DNA of 64,000 nt from Linderina pennispora (GCF_002104995.1 NW_024468277.1:16340-80339), one strand, 5' to 3'; counted from the first letter of the stretch, positions 41,289 to 51,757 are shown. Program-made: numbers and translations. Notes: a model not told the origin generated them from the sequence alone.

Positions 41289-42610
41289 CATGGCTACTGT
41301 TTAGGGACCGATGTGTTGGGGGGAGGAGAGGTGAGGTTGAAAACAGCACAAAATTGGCAACAGAGCGGCCCAAGGCCAATTTAACGGGATTGTGGTTGTT
41401 CGCTGTGCAATCCGCATGGCTCCTCCATATATCAGCCGATGAGGTGCTACGCTGACAACCTCTCCCGCCCCACCAAAAATAGAACAACCCGCAAAACTAC
41501 CGTAGAACCAATCCCAAGCCTAGGCGCAAGTACCTGTTAATTTGCTGTCAGCAGAACACACGCATTTTCGGTGCATTGGATCGCTGCGTATCTGACAGCC
41601 CCTCTTTGTGCAGCCCCTTGGTTAATCGCATTCTTGATTACACATAGCAATTTGAAAGCCGCTCAAAGGCACATGTGGGATGGTGATCCAATCAGGCAAA
41701 TATCCCGATGTCAAGTATCTGACAACCTCTGCCCTTGACAGAAACCGAACGTCAGCGTAGCAATGCAAGTGATCTCGCAAAGGGATTCTGACGCATGGAA
41801 TGGCTATCAGGAATCTATTGTCAGGATATGTCTAGCTTTACAAGGAAGATTGGCGGTGCTGGAAATTGACACCCTTTTACAGGTTGTGCCATCATATGAT
41901 TCTACAGAGATATCTGTTTGCTATTAGCACCCTTTTTTGGTGTCGGTGGTGGCCATGTCCATGATGCGGTTGGCTTGTTTTCAATCGGTAGTAATACCAA
42001 TTGTTCTGGTAAGGACACCAGGAACTCGCACTGTTTTCTGTTGTGAGCAGTGTCCGGTATTCTAGTGCCACGTAAGGATTCATATGTCTCTCAATACCTC
42101 TCGATGGTCAAACATCACAATCGAAGCATTGTTCGAATACCGTATATGCGAACTTGAACATACCAGCAGCATAATAAGAAGCAGCCCCTCACCTAGGTAA
42201 GCGTCATATTCATACCAAGTTATGATAATGCGGGGGTGTACGTGACGCATGGTAACCCATCCCCATCAGACAGAAAGGATACCTGGAGCTGCAGACATTC
42301 TGGGATATCACGGTTATGACACCCTTTTCACCAATACCTGCATTCAGCTAGGTTGTTTTGACCACAAGGCTGTGCTCGTGGCTAAAGACGCAATCGAACC
42401 CAGCAATGTGAAAATACCTCTGCTGATTGCAGCACATAGTGCCAGTAAAACATTTAAACACAATAGTACGGTCTCACAACTAAAGGCATTTGCAGGCGAT
42501 TCGTACCAACATTGGAGTTAAATAGTGGATATATTGTGACACCTTGAGAAACCAGCGTTCAAATGAAGTTATCGATGAGCGGCAGGTGTCGCCGTATGGT
42601 ACTGGCAGAT
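41289..42610. other. Gene-poor accessory region
   Basis: About 1.3 kb without a supportable gene. Short open frames at 41892-42083 (minus) and 42249-42521 (plus) have no recognisable features. Confidence 0.45.
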
Positions 42611-42754
42611 TTAGTCGCACGGAAGGCAGCGGCCACCAGAGTAGCCACAGCATTCGCGACCACGCTTGTCAAGGTCGGCCGGGTTAGCGTTAGCGACACC
42701 AACAATCAGGACAAGCGCAAGAAGAGCGCTGGTAGGGACGTTGAAGAAGTTCAT
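42611..42754 (-). CDS. Small secreted cysteine-rich peptide precursor
   Basis: This 47-residue frame starts at ATG 42754 and ends at TAA 42611-42613. The first 24 residues form a textbook signal peptide (MNFFNVPTSALLALVLIVGV, cleavage after Ala-Asn-Ala). A short spacer follows (NPADLDKR), ending in a Lys-Arg Kex2-type processing site. The remaining 16 residues contain four cysteines spaced C-C-x6-C-x2-C, flanked by Gly, Arg and Tyr, implying a two-disulfide mature peptide. A TATA-like element GGTATTTAAA (plus-strand 42861-42870) sits about 107 bp upstream, matching other genes here. The role (pheromone-like signal, antimicrobial or effector) cannot be told from sequence. Confidence 0.75.
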   Translation of the reverse strand: MNFFNVPTSALLALVLIVGVANANPADLDKRGRECCGYSGGRCLPCD

Positions 42755-42860
42755 GATGGAGATCTGGCTTGGAGTTAGTGAAGGAGAAGAGAAATAGTAT
42801 TACTGAGGAACAAGGTAGAGAGGATAAGGAACACCCAGAGACCGTGTGCAAAGTGGGCCA

Positions 42861-42870
42861 TTTAAATACC
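42861..42870 (-). promoter_or_regulatory. TATA-like box of the secreted peptide gene
   Basis: GGTATTTAAA on the minus strand, about 107 bp upstream of the peptide ATG, the same spacing as the TATA boxes of several larger genes in this window. Confidence 0.5.
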
Positions 42871-43871
42871 TCGCCGATTGCATGCCTGCTCCTACCTCCT
42901 CAGGCCATTTGAAGCTGGATGTCGACTATCAAGAATATACTCATACTATTACTTGGACAGAAAAGTGGCAGTCCCCACAAATCCTGTTCTAAGCATGCTT
43001 TTTGCTGCTGCCTACTGGCTCACATCCTGGAAAGCGATTCCCACACCGCAAAATGTAGCATGTGAGGAGGAGGATTCACACAGTCTGTGTATGAGATTGT
43101 GAAGAGAGTGCCCCTCCTTTAGAAATCAAACGGTACATCAGCGATTGGATCTGGCATCACCACATGGGAAATTCGAATGCAGCCTGACTGGATAAAATTC
43201 AAGGGGGCAGATAGTACATGGAGGCTGCCTGGCCCACCGCCCAATGTGCCCAAAAGCTTACCAAATACCTACAGACATGTGCATTCCCTGGGTGTGTTCC
43301 ACACAAAACAGCAACTAGACTAAGATCCAATGTGTTTACCAGAAAAGGCGGCAGCGTGCCCAAACCCTGCCAGTCAGCTCAGAATCCCTGGGCCATGCCA
43401 AGTTTCTTTGTGAGTGAATGCGATTGTATAGATCTGCCTTTTGATTTTCACAAACTCATCCTCAACCTGGTAAAGCTGGCATTCGAACGAACTATTCGAA
43501 ATCAGCTCGGCCCTAGATTTCTTCACAACAAAGTATGCGATTGGTGGGAACTACCAGCAACAGGTGGCAGACGCATAAGCTGGCTGTTGCCGGAAATGCT
43601 CTTGGGGAGGAATCGTATTTGTGGGTCATCTTTGTGCGAATAGAGCGGATCTATAGACAGCCCAGCACTTGCCCACACCCATGACAATGGAGTACCAATC
43701 CACATGTAGCATGAATTGGCTGCACATGGATTGGTCCCATTGGAAGCCATTTTCATTAGTGAGCTTTCGAACGGCTCCCGCTGGTGCGCACACCATGGTG
43801 TTTTCGAGTGGGTACACTTCTGAGTAATAAATACAATTATCTGTGCGGTTGAAGATAGGAACAGGATCCGC
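42871..43871. other. Gene-poor accessory region
   Basis: About 1 kb downstream of a pseudogene. Cys-rich short frames exist on both strands (43218-43643 plus, 43523-43817 minus) and overlap each other. None has a domain I recognise, and either could be decayed coding sequence. Confidence 0.4.
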
Positions 43872-45498
43872 TCATACTACCGTCGGCTCACAAGACAGCC
43901 CGTTCTTGTTCGAACGTATTCCCTTGAGAATAAACCCGTTTACAGCCATATTGTATCCCGAATCGTGGCTTCCGTCATGGTGGTATTCCAGGGTTGAGGA
44001 CTCGCATATACTGAGCTTCTCCTTGAGTGCTGTACTGGCAACAGCGTCCATTGCGTGGTAGGGATAAAGATTCATTATTTTCGTCAGGAATCGAATAAGC
44101 CCCAGCACTGCTGTAGACGCAAGAATGACCGAAAACGCAGCTATCCTGCTCGCGTGGACTACGACACCTTGTATATACTTGTAGTCATGGCCTGGAAGGG
44201 GAATTGGCCCTGATTCAATGAGTCTGTCGGTAGATGCAAAAGCTGAGGCAAACGTGTGGTAGTTGCGGATTGACTTTTTGAATACAGACCAGTTGCATGC
44301 AGTGGGGTTCTGGGTAGGGGTCAGCGATATCGAGCTGCAGAGTGTAATGCCACTAATGATGCTGCCATCCTTATTTGTTGTGGCGATGCTTGTGCTGAGC
44401 GATTCCGGACTGAATTTCCAATAATCACGCACCTTGCCATCGGCTACCAGGAAGCTAATCTCCATTTGGTCGTAAACTGTATTGCACATGTTTCTGGATA
44501 CGTATTCAATATGCATGTACACATCCACCGAACTGAAAAGGGGCAATTGAGTCTTTGGCGTTGGGATCATGCTGTTTAAACATGCCGGTGTACGGTGTGT
44601 CTTTACAATACGTATCAATATAGGCTTTGTGCGTACTATTCACCCGAATGTGGTAGTACAAAGTCATGTCCCTTCTGAGAGAAATAGCGTGAATACTCTC
44701 AACTAAGGGCGTGTTGTTTGTATAAAAATTAACCAGCATATCGTTGGCTAAAGAAAACAAGGTGGTTGTGAACCTATTCAGCGCGCTACCCTCAACCATA
44801 CCGGTAATATTATAATCGGAATCTGGTACGATGTAGTTGAGCAGCTTATCACTGCTCTGGACAATGTGATCAGGCTCGAATACCACCGACGCATTTTCAA
44901 CAAAGGCTTTGGCCAGGTCTGGAAGAGCAGCAAAAGAGCCGTTCTGAAAACAGCCCGTGTTACTGCCTCGTGCCAGCTTAGGGTCATCTCGCTCCATTAT
45001 CCACCCACGAGAACTAGTGTCGAACCTAGTTTTGTGCCGAACAACATCAGCATTTGCAGGCTGGAAGTTGCGAGGATAAGCGATTCCAGTGCAGCTATGC
45101 TAGAGCCAGCTATCTGGAAGGAGGTCATTGCATTTGCCAGAGGGAGTAGCGACCAGATGTTCTGGATTCAGCGTCATGTTGCGGGCCATGCTCTTGCAGT
45201 ACTCAATCCCAGGGATATCAAAGCGTTCCAAGACAACAGAGGAGTGAGATGGGGCTAGCACAATACCAAGCCCGATGAAATAGCCTATCTTCTTCCAGAC
45301 GCTAAGGTGGACAGTCCAGCGGCCAAAATGAAGAAACATTTTTCCACTAGACCTGGTGTACTGCGCGAACTGAACAGAACTAATACTGACGGCAACTGTA
45401 TACATGACACCTGACAGGAGGTAGCCAGAAGCAACATTTGTGAGGTTAAGCATATGCTGAAAAACCGACGAGTTCAAAATTATGCTGGGCATTTTCAA
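43872..45498 (-). pseudogene. Membrane protein with large extracellular loop, copy 2 (pseudogene)
   Basis: This is a clear paralogue of the gene at 39491-41288. Shared segments include SSVQFAQYT, HSSVVLERFDIPGIEY, NGSFAALPDLAKAF, FEPDHIV, YYHIRVNSTHKAY, YCKDTPYTGMF, ITLCSSISL, YPYHAMDAVASTALKEK and HHDGSHDSGYNM. It is disabled by an in-frame TAG (45100-45102), where the intact copy has Trp in LHWYNC. It is also disabled by a deletion plus frame change near 44560-44618 in the extracellular loop. Unlike many breaks in this window, the nonsense codon is not an indel, so this copy is probably a genuine pseudogene. The two copies lie in tandem, suggesting local duplication. Confidence 0.85.
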
Positions 45499-46083
45499 AA
45501 AAGTGACGAAATAGGTTAGAAAAGTTGTGTGAAGTCGATGTGTTAGGACAGCATCGTACGAAATTATCTAAACAAAAGTTAACCTAATTGTGGCCGAGCC
45601 AAGATGCCAACATCATCTGCGATAACCATAGAAGCAACATAGGAATATTGGACCATTCTAAAAATATCTATACTTGACATGCCAGCTTTTATATTCTAGA
45701 ATATATACGACAGGGTTGCAAGTATCCAAAACTCTCTGACAATGTCTGGCGAACCTTTTGCTCATGGGCTGCAGCACAAGATACTAAAATGGTAAGCTGC
45801 ATCCTGTAGACGGCTAAAGTAGACTTGGCAATCTGTCGAAGCGCACTACACGTTGCTTAGCCGGTTGTCTTCCTCTGGTGCTGACGGCACTTTCACATAT
45901 CTGCCCATGGCCAAGCGCTATTTTCAGCAACAAGGTGCTGCTCCCACAGACAATCCCATTTTCCTGGCTTACCCAACAGCAAAGTACAAATCCGGACCGC
46001 AAAAGTGGCAACGATAGCAACTGCCACAGCCTATTTATATCTTTCTAGGTTCCTCATCCATAAAACCTGTGTGAAAAACAGCC
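45499..46083. other. Divergent intergenic region
   Basis: Upstream region of both the pseudogene (minus) and TBCC (plus). It contains AT-rich stretches such as TATATTCTAGAATATATACG near 45690-45710, an imperfect palindrome. No gene seen. Confidence 0.45.
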
Positions 46084-47001
46084 ATGGCATCTGCAGGCAG
46101 CATGGTGAACGCCTCAGCGGCAGGAAAGTTCTACGAGCACTTCCGTGCCGAGTACGCTACGATCAAGTCCACAATCACCAGCGACAGATCCGAAGCAGCC
46201 CAGCGCCTCCGCCAGCTGGATATCGCCTTGCGCGAGGCAAACATATACCTGCCCGCATACGACCAGAAGCACTTGACCAAGGACCTGGAGGAGCTGCGCG
46301 CACTGCTGCACAAGCAAAGCGAAACAAAGCGGTTCGGGTTCAAGTTCAAGAAGGCAACGACTACGAGCAAGGTGCAGCCAAAGAAGGCCGAGAGGCCGCA
46401 GCCAGAGCAGGCGGCGAGTAGCACTGATAGTTCGGATTCGTACGTGTTCAAGGATATTGCCGACCAGTGGGTGGTTGCCGAGCCACGGTCAGCTGCGAAC
46501 GCATCAACTGACGGCGAGCTGCGCGACATCTCCGAGAGTGTTGTGGATCTGCGCAGCATTGGCGGCTCGCTACGCGCACTGAATTGCCGTCGACTCCAAA
46601 ATAGCATCGTTATATGTGGGCCATTTGCGGGCTCGACAACGATCCGCGACTCCAACAATTGCGTTTTCATCATTGGCGTGCGGCAGTTCCGCATGGAGAA
46701 CTCGCGGAATATCGATGTGTATTTGTACTGCGCCAGCCATCCGATCATTGAGAAGTCAACGGAGATCCGGTTTGCGCCATACCCAGAGTTCGGATCGAAG
46801 GCCATGGAGGAGGAGTTTGCAAGGTCAGGGCTGAAAGGCATCCCGAATTCGTTTGACAAGGTGGACGATTTCAACTGGCTCAAACGCCAAGCATCGCCAA
46901 ATTGGTCGCTAAACGACTCGCCGATCGCAGACTGGTCGGCTCTTGATGACGCCTTGCATCCTCGACAAAAGCTACTCGATGTGTTGCCTCAAGCAAAGTA
47001 G
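46084..47001 (+). CDS. Tubulin-specific chaperone C (TBCC)
   Basis: TBCC is the GTPase-activating cofactor that releases folded tubulin heterodimers from the cofactor D/E complex. The 305-residue frame has an N-terminal spectrin-like helical domain (FYEHFRAEYATIKSTI, LRQLDIALREANIYLPAYDQKHLTKDLEELRALL, about 15-85). A charged linker follows, then the C-CAP/TBCC beta-helix (about 165-270). In it, SIGGSLRALNCRRLQNSIVICGPFAGSTTIRDSNNCVFIIGVRQFRMENSRN contains the presumed arginine finger in QFRMENS, and HPIIEKSTEIRFAPY follows. One exon. Its stop is 52 bp from the stop of the convergent RhoGAP gene. Confidence 0.92.
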   Translation: MASAGSMVNASAAGKFYEHFRAEYATIKSTITSDRSEAAQRLRQLDIALREANIYLPAYDQKHLTKDLEELRALLHKQSETKRFGFKFKKATTTSKVQPKKAERPQPEQAASSTDSSDSYVFKDIADQWVVAEPRSAANASTDGELRDISESVVDLRSIGGSLRALNCRRLQNSIVICGPFAGSTTIRDSNNCVFIIGVRQFRMENSRNIDVYLYCASHPIIEKSTEIRFAPYPEFGSKAMEEEFARSGLKGIPNSFDKVDDFNWLKRQASPNWSLNDSPIADWSALDDALHPRQKLLDVLPQAK

Positions 47002-47053
47002 AAAAGAGCTGAATAGACATGTAGTTTGGAAAGAGATAAGAAAAAAGTGTAGT

Positions 47054-47069
47054 TTAAATGTCCTTGTCA

Positions 47070-47108
<39 letters not shown>

Positions 47109-49519
47109 GTACCGTCGGAGTCCTCGTCCTTGAGGAAGTAATCCATGCTCTCTGAGTTGTGGTTGGCATCATTCGTATCCTCCAAGATACTGTCAACAGA
47201 GATTTCGTCATCGTCAAACGACCGCTTTGTCTTTTGGGCATCGTCTGCCGAAAGGGACGCGCGCGGCTTCTCCAGCGATACCCGCGGCGATGCTATAGCT
47301 GATGGCCCAACGACTGCAGCAGCACTGCTGCCAGCAGCACCGGTGTCCATAGAAGCCATGTTGCGGGTGAGCTCGTCTACGTCCTCGTGGGTCTTGATGG
47401 GCTGCTCTGTGGGTTTGGTTGGCCGCTCGATCTGGATGTTGGCCAAAATGACATCGTAGTTTTCGATCAGGTCGCGGGCAAAGTGCTCCGGCAAGCGGTT
47501 GACGGTGACACCGACGATTTCGTGTGCTCGCAAGATAACTGGGCCAAGGCGCTGGCTGACTGCACGCACAAACTCCTCCCGCTCAGGGCTTACATCGCCT
47601 TGGATCTGCTCGTTGATGGTAGCAAACAGGACCTGCAATGTCCTCAGGTGCGCGTAGCTGATGCCCTGCAACAAGTGGCTGATGGACTGCAGTGCGTCAA
47701 GCGAGCTGTCCTTTTCGCTGCGCGAACCGTAGACGGCACGCAGAGGGTCGTAAATCTCGTCAGGACACAGCGGGCGGGGCAGTTCAAGCAGGTAGAGAAC
47801 TAGAGTGTTGGCGGCTACGGCCAGGTCGTACTCGCGTAGCTGCTTCAGTGTGACGCGCGATCCGCGGTTGACGCCGTTGCGCAGCTCGTGGATGTTTTTC
47901 AGCAGCGTGCGAGTGGTCCAGATCTTGTACCGGTCTGCGGGCTCCATGTCCCGTGACGCCTTGCGGATCAGACTCAGGGCCTTAGCTGGGAACAGCGGGA
48001 TGTCCTTGTGTGAGACCACTAGCTGCTCGTCGAGCGGCACGCCAAAGATCTGGTACTCGGCCGGGCTGAGGCTGAAGGGGCGGAACAGAATCGGCCGTGG
48101 GGTGAATCGCCCCGTGCCGTAGTGCTCGATAGCCCACTGGATATCCTGCTGCGGCTTGATGCTCTCCTCATAGACCTCCAGGCGGTCGGCGATCGAGAGC
48201 TCTGCCTGGACTGGCAGCTTGCAGACCTTGCCATAGCTGCTGATGGTGCTCTTCATGTTCATCAGGCGGTTGAGCTCCCAGACCTCCATCGTCTCGAGGT
48301 AGTTTGTCAGGCCCTCTTCGAGGTCCGTGCGCAGGAGCTCTGCGCGCACAGCCGAATCGCGGTAGATCGAGCTGGCCTCGTCAGCCTCGCGCTGCGCCCG
48401 CTCGTACGTCATGACCTTGCCCATGAACGGGCGGCGGTTGCCCAGCGGCTCATCGTCGCTATCATAGTCGTCGTCGCTCTGGAACTCGAGCGCCGGTTTC
48501 TTCCACTGGTAGTAAGCGTTGGAGCGCGACTGGAACTGCGAGCCACGACCCATGAAGCGCAGATACCCCTGATTCATCATGCTCTGGCCGACCGAGATCG
48601 CGTCGACTTCGTTGCGCACCACAGTCGGATAGTTGGTGCACCACCAACCAGCAAGGCTCTCGCCGGAAATCAACCCGCGGAATGTACCAAGGATGCCAAA
48701 TCTGACGTCGTGCTGCTGCACCTCGGTCTGCATGCGCTGCAGCATGACGTGGAATTCGTGCCTGGTCAGGGCGACGTTGCCGAGCACAATGCTGGCCACA
48801 TCTAGCTCACCCTGCACTGGCGGAACCGGCGAGTGGATCACGCCGATATCGCCGCTCGACGACAGCACACGTCCATCCATGGGCGACAGTGGCTCAGCCC
48901 CCGAGCGCGCCACATCGGCCGCATGCGCAGCTGCTGCCTCCGCCGTGGGCAGGTTCATGCTGGGCCGCGGCTTCACCTCGAAGACATCGGACCCAGCCGG
49001 CGGCTGCATCGCCGACGGGCTCTCCTTCAGGCGCATCTGCTCAGCAATGGCGGCCTTCTGCGTATAGACGCGATGGTTCCTGTCGACCTGGTTAATCTCG
49101 GCCGATGCACGCCTGACCGTGTCGTCGATAATCTTCCACGACGAGCGCACGCGGGCGCGGTGCTCGGTGGCGAAATTCCGCAGGGGCATGATCACAGTGT
49201 TGGTCAGCTCCAGCGCCAAATCGGCATGGGTCTCAGAGAGCGCCATGCATTCGGCGACCAGCCCGCGGTACGCTGTCTTGAGCGTGGCGCCCTCGTCGCG
49301 CCCAAAGCCCTTGGGGGACAGCCGCCGCTCGGACAGCTGGCGCAGGCTGTTGGCATACGCTTCCTCGATCATCACGCGGTCACGCAGAAAGGAAAGGAGC
49401 TCGTCGCACTCGCTGGAGCCTTGCTCGAGCTTCTCGTAGAGCCGCTGGGGCCCCCGCTCATATCGGGGCTGCTGTCCTGGCCCTGGATTGTCCCAGAACG
49501 AATTCTCAAACTTTAGCAT
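47054..49519 (-). CDS. Rgd2-type F-BAR/DEP/RhoGAP protein
   Basis: This protein should bind curved plasma membrane and regulate Cdc42/Rho-type GTPases in polarity or cytokinesis. It has 821 residues. The F-BAR N-half (FENSFWDNPGPG, YANSLRQLSERRL, about 1-190) is followed by a DEP domain (GTFRGLISGESLAGWW, QSMMNQGYLRFMGRG, about 270-350). The F-BAR C-half comes next (about 370-450), the inserted-DEP layout of yeast Rgd2. The RhoGAP domain is at about 490-690 (FGVPLDEQL, LRNGVNRGSRVTLKQLREYD, ANTLVLYLLELPRPLCP). The canonical arginine-finger motif (IYRxSG) is not visible; RYKIWTTRTLLKNIHELR stands in its place. The C-terminus is a run of 14 or more Asp encoded by a GTC/ATC repeat (47057-47107). 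Confidence 0.88.
47057..47107. repeat. (GTCATC)n trinucleotide-type repeat encoding poly-Asp
   Basis: Imperfect tandem GTCATC/GTCGTC units on the plus strand encode the acidic C-terminal poly-aspartate run of the RhoGAP protein on the minus strand. Length polymorphism is likely. Confidence 0.85.
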
Positions 49520-49815
49520 TTGCGGGTTTGCGCTGCTCGTGGAAAAAGAAATACGCGGGTGTACTGGCTATAGCGGCAGCTGTGGGGTTCTCTCCTGTGC
49601 TCGGTATACAAGAAAAGCGTGCTATTGCGATTAGAGGGCCAAAAAGTAGAAGAAAAAAGTTTTCCGGGTGGAAACAGGAGAAGAGGTGTGACGTGAAGGG
49701 CACTTTGGCACCCAGACAAGTGCCACCATCGCACACACTGGCGATCAAAACAATTGTGGATATACGCTAGTGGCATTTTGGCAAGAAACATTAGGCGAGC
49801 TATTGAAAGATCCCT
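49520..49815. other. Intergenic region
   Basis: Just under 300 bp between the RhoGAP start and the stop of the mS41 gene. No feature recognised. Confidence 0.4.
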
Positions 49816-50214
49816 TCACTTGCGTCCGCGTCTCTTGGCCCTGGCCAGTCTGTCGACGCGCTTCATCGAGTGCTTCTTGCTGGGCTCAATCAGATACGGA
49901 TCAATGCCCATGCGGTACTTGTTGGTCCACATCAGGATCCATTTCCGCTGCTTGGGTCCGATGCCCAGATCCTTCTTCATGGCCAGCGAGTCGGCGCGGA
50001 ACAAATGGTCCCAGTCGCGGAACTTGTCTGTGAACTTTTCGCACCCGCGTCCGATCGTCTGGAGGAACGTCGCCGGGCTGTCGAACTGCCCGCGCGGCCG
50101 CGGAATGGCAATTTGCCGCCCCACCTTCTCGGTGGCGGCTGCTGCCTCTGTCGACATGCTGCGGGCCATGGTGAAGGCTGCCCGGCCGGTTAAACGCGCA
50201 AGCAACGACGACAT
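49816..50214 (-). CDS. Mitochondrial small ribosomal subunit protein mS41 (Fyv4, IGR motif)
   Basis: mS41/Fyv4 is a fungal mitoribosomal small-subunit protein with the IGR motif domain. The start at MSSLLARLTGRAAF (50214) gives about 132 residues. Its N-terminus is basic and hydroxylated, as in a mitochondrial presequence (ARLTGRAAFTMARSMSTEAAAA). The IGR domain is unmistakable: FDSPATFLQTIGRGCEKFTDKF, DWDHLFRADSLAMKKDLGIGPKQRKWIL, WTNKYRMG. The C-terminal tail is very basic (KKHSMKRVDRLARAKRRGRK). A start four codons upstream (50226) is possible. Confidence 0.9.
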   Translation of the reverse strand: MSSLLARLTGRAAFTMARSMSTEAAAATEKVGRQIAIPRPRGQFDSPATFLQTIGRGCEKFTDKFRDWDHLFRADSLAMKKDLGIGPKQRKWILMWTNKYRMGIDPYLIEPSKKHSMKRVDRLARAKRRGRK

Positions 50215-50628
50215 GATTTCAAACAACTGTGGTGAATTTTTTTTAGAAATGGAACGAGAGGAAATGGAGGCAAGACTAGCTGAAAAATTGCGATGCAGCC
50301 TGGAGATAAATGGAAAATCACGGCGAGCATCGCAGGAATCTGAAAATCAACCGATCAATCCGCATGACTTGCTATTTGTGCCTTGATCTCGGACACCAGG
50401 TATGTACATCACCACAGAAAGCGATATTGGGCAATTGCTTTGTGCAGTTGGCACCAAAGGGGTGCATGCTGTATTAAACTGCCGCTGTGCAAAGCATGCA
50501 CCCGGGAACTGACGTGCAGTCCTGGCGCTTTGACGATTTACTGTCAAAATTTTTATTCGAAACACCTCGCCGCGTTGTTCTTCGCCTTCGCTCCTTGATT
50601 TTTATTTCATTTTACCATTTTTCCTGCC
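50215..50628. other. Divergent promoter region
   Basis: Shared upstream region of mS41 (minus) and the Cys/His-rich protein (plus). AT-rich stretches occur near 50560-50620. No gene recognised. Confidence 0.4.
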
Positions 50629-51123
50629 ATGGGATTCTTTGACAAGCTTTTCGGCAAGCCGGCAACCGCAGCCCACTGCTGCCCCCACTGCGCCGAGCGC
50701 GACAGGCGCTATGGCGAGTACTGGCGCTACAAGACCCCGCTGACCGTCTGCACGCATTGCGACTGTGCGCCTACCAACGGCCACCAGTGCACTGTCAAGT
50801 CGCACTACGACGTATATGAATGTACTACGGCGCGCAAAAAGGACAAGCCCAAGGAGAGGTTCTCGCTGTTCCCGAAATCCGACAGCACTGCGCAACCCAA
50901 GCGGCCTGTGGTCAAGCACTACCATCACCACCACCACCACAGCGAACAGCCTGCCAGAAAGCCCGCAAAGACTGTGGTCAAACACCACCATTACTACGAT
51001 GAACAGCCCACCACGTCATACACCGTGACATTCCCGCCGTCGCCGCCCCCGGGCCCGTCACCGGACAACAAAGTGTACATATACACACCAGGCAACTGGC
51101 GCATCACCAACGTGCATTCATAG
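50629..51123 (+). CDS. Small Cys/His-rich protein with N-myristoylation-like start
   Basis: I do not recognise this 164-residue protein. It starts MGFFDKLFGKP. Gly at position 2 and the following sequence resemble an N-myristoylation signal, although the usual Ser at position 6 is Lys. A cysteine cluster follows (HCCPHCAERD, VCTHCDCAPTNGHQC, about 17-60), consistent with a zinc-binding module. The second half is basic, with two histidine runs (KHYHHHHHHSEQP, KHHHYYDEQP), then PPSPPPGPSP and a terminal VYIYTPGNWRI. There is no membrane segment. A metal-binding, membrane-tethered role is inference only. Its stop is 13 bp from the convergent SRP19 stop. Confidence 0.7.
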   Translation: MGFFDKLFGKPATAAHCCPHCAERDRRYGEYWRYKTPLTVCTHCDCAPTNGHQCTVKSHYDVYECTTARKKDKPKERFSLFPKSDSTAQPKRPVVKHYHHHHHHSEQPARKPAKTVVKHHHYYDEQPTTSYTVTFPPSPPPGPSPDNKVYIYTPGNWRITNVHS

Positions 51124-51136
51124 TCATGTGTATTCT

Positions 51137-51757
51137 TCAAACAAGATGCTTCGCCTTTCCCTTTTTCTTATTTTTCTTTTGCTTGCCAGGCTTGGGCTGC
51201 GCAGCCGGCTCCTCCTCGTCGTTGTTGGCGCCGGGCGGCGGCATGCCAGGCAACACAGGCATGGCACCCGAGTCAATCAGATCCTGCAGCGTCGGCTCCT
51301 TCTCGCGCTCGGCACTGACGTGGGGCATTCTCTCGGCCACATAGCGCATCAGCTTCTTGCGCGTCTGGATGTCATGGCGGACCGGCCGGTGTTCCTCGTC
51401 AAAGAGCTGCACGCGCACGCGCCCGGGGTTGAAGAAATCGCGCGGGTGCATCTTGCCCGGCTCGTAGCACACGTTGAAGCCGACCTCCTTGACCGCGGCT
51501 GCGATCTGCCGCGCAAACGGCTGCTCCACCGCCAACGACTGCGGCACCTTGCGGCCCTGCTCCACTGAGCGCGCCTTGTCAAAGTACAGCGGGTACAGGC
51601 ATACCCACCGCTTGAAGCGCGATTCGTCGTTCACGAACTTCACTCCACCCAGGCTCTGCCCGATACGGATGCCCTCGGCCGGGAACGCGCGCGACTGCTG
51701 CTCTGGCAGTGGGAAGTCCATGTCATCGACGTCCAAATCTACAGCCTTGCCTGCCAT
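51137..51757 (-). CDS. Signal recognition particle 19-kDa subunit (SRP19/Sec65)
   Basis: SRP19 binds helices 6 and 8 of SRP RNA and allows SRP54 to join. The 206-residue frame has the SRP19 fold: RFKRWVCLYPLYFDKARSVEQGRKVPQSLAVEQP (about 46-80), FARQIAAAVKEVGFN, then PGKMHPRDFFNPGRVRVQLFDE. The basic loop and the GRKVP segment are the RNA contacts. The C-terminal extension with a lysine-rich tail (KPGKQKKNKKKGKAKHLV) is typical of fungal Sec65. A run of about seventeen A bases lies immediately upstream of the start (51766-51782), a place where length errors are likely. Confidence 0.92.
   Translation of the reverse strand: MAGKAVDLDVDDMDFPLPEQQSRAFPAEGIRIGQSLGGVKFVNDESRFKRWVCLYPLYFDKARSVEQGRKVPQSLAVEQPFARQIAAAVKEVGFNVCYEPGKMHPRDFFNPGRVRVQLFDEEHRPVRHDIQTRKKLMRYVAERMPHVSAEREKEPTLQDLIDSGAMPVLPGMPPPGANNDEEEPAAQPKPGKQKKNKKKGKAKHLV

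Noticed and set aside
43218-43817. Cys-rich frames on both strands downstream of the membrane-protein pseudogene
   Set aside because: Too ambiguous: no signal peptide, no similarity to the paralogue pair that I can see, and the frames overlap.
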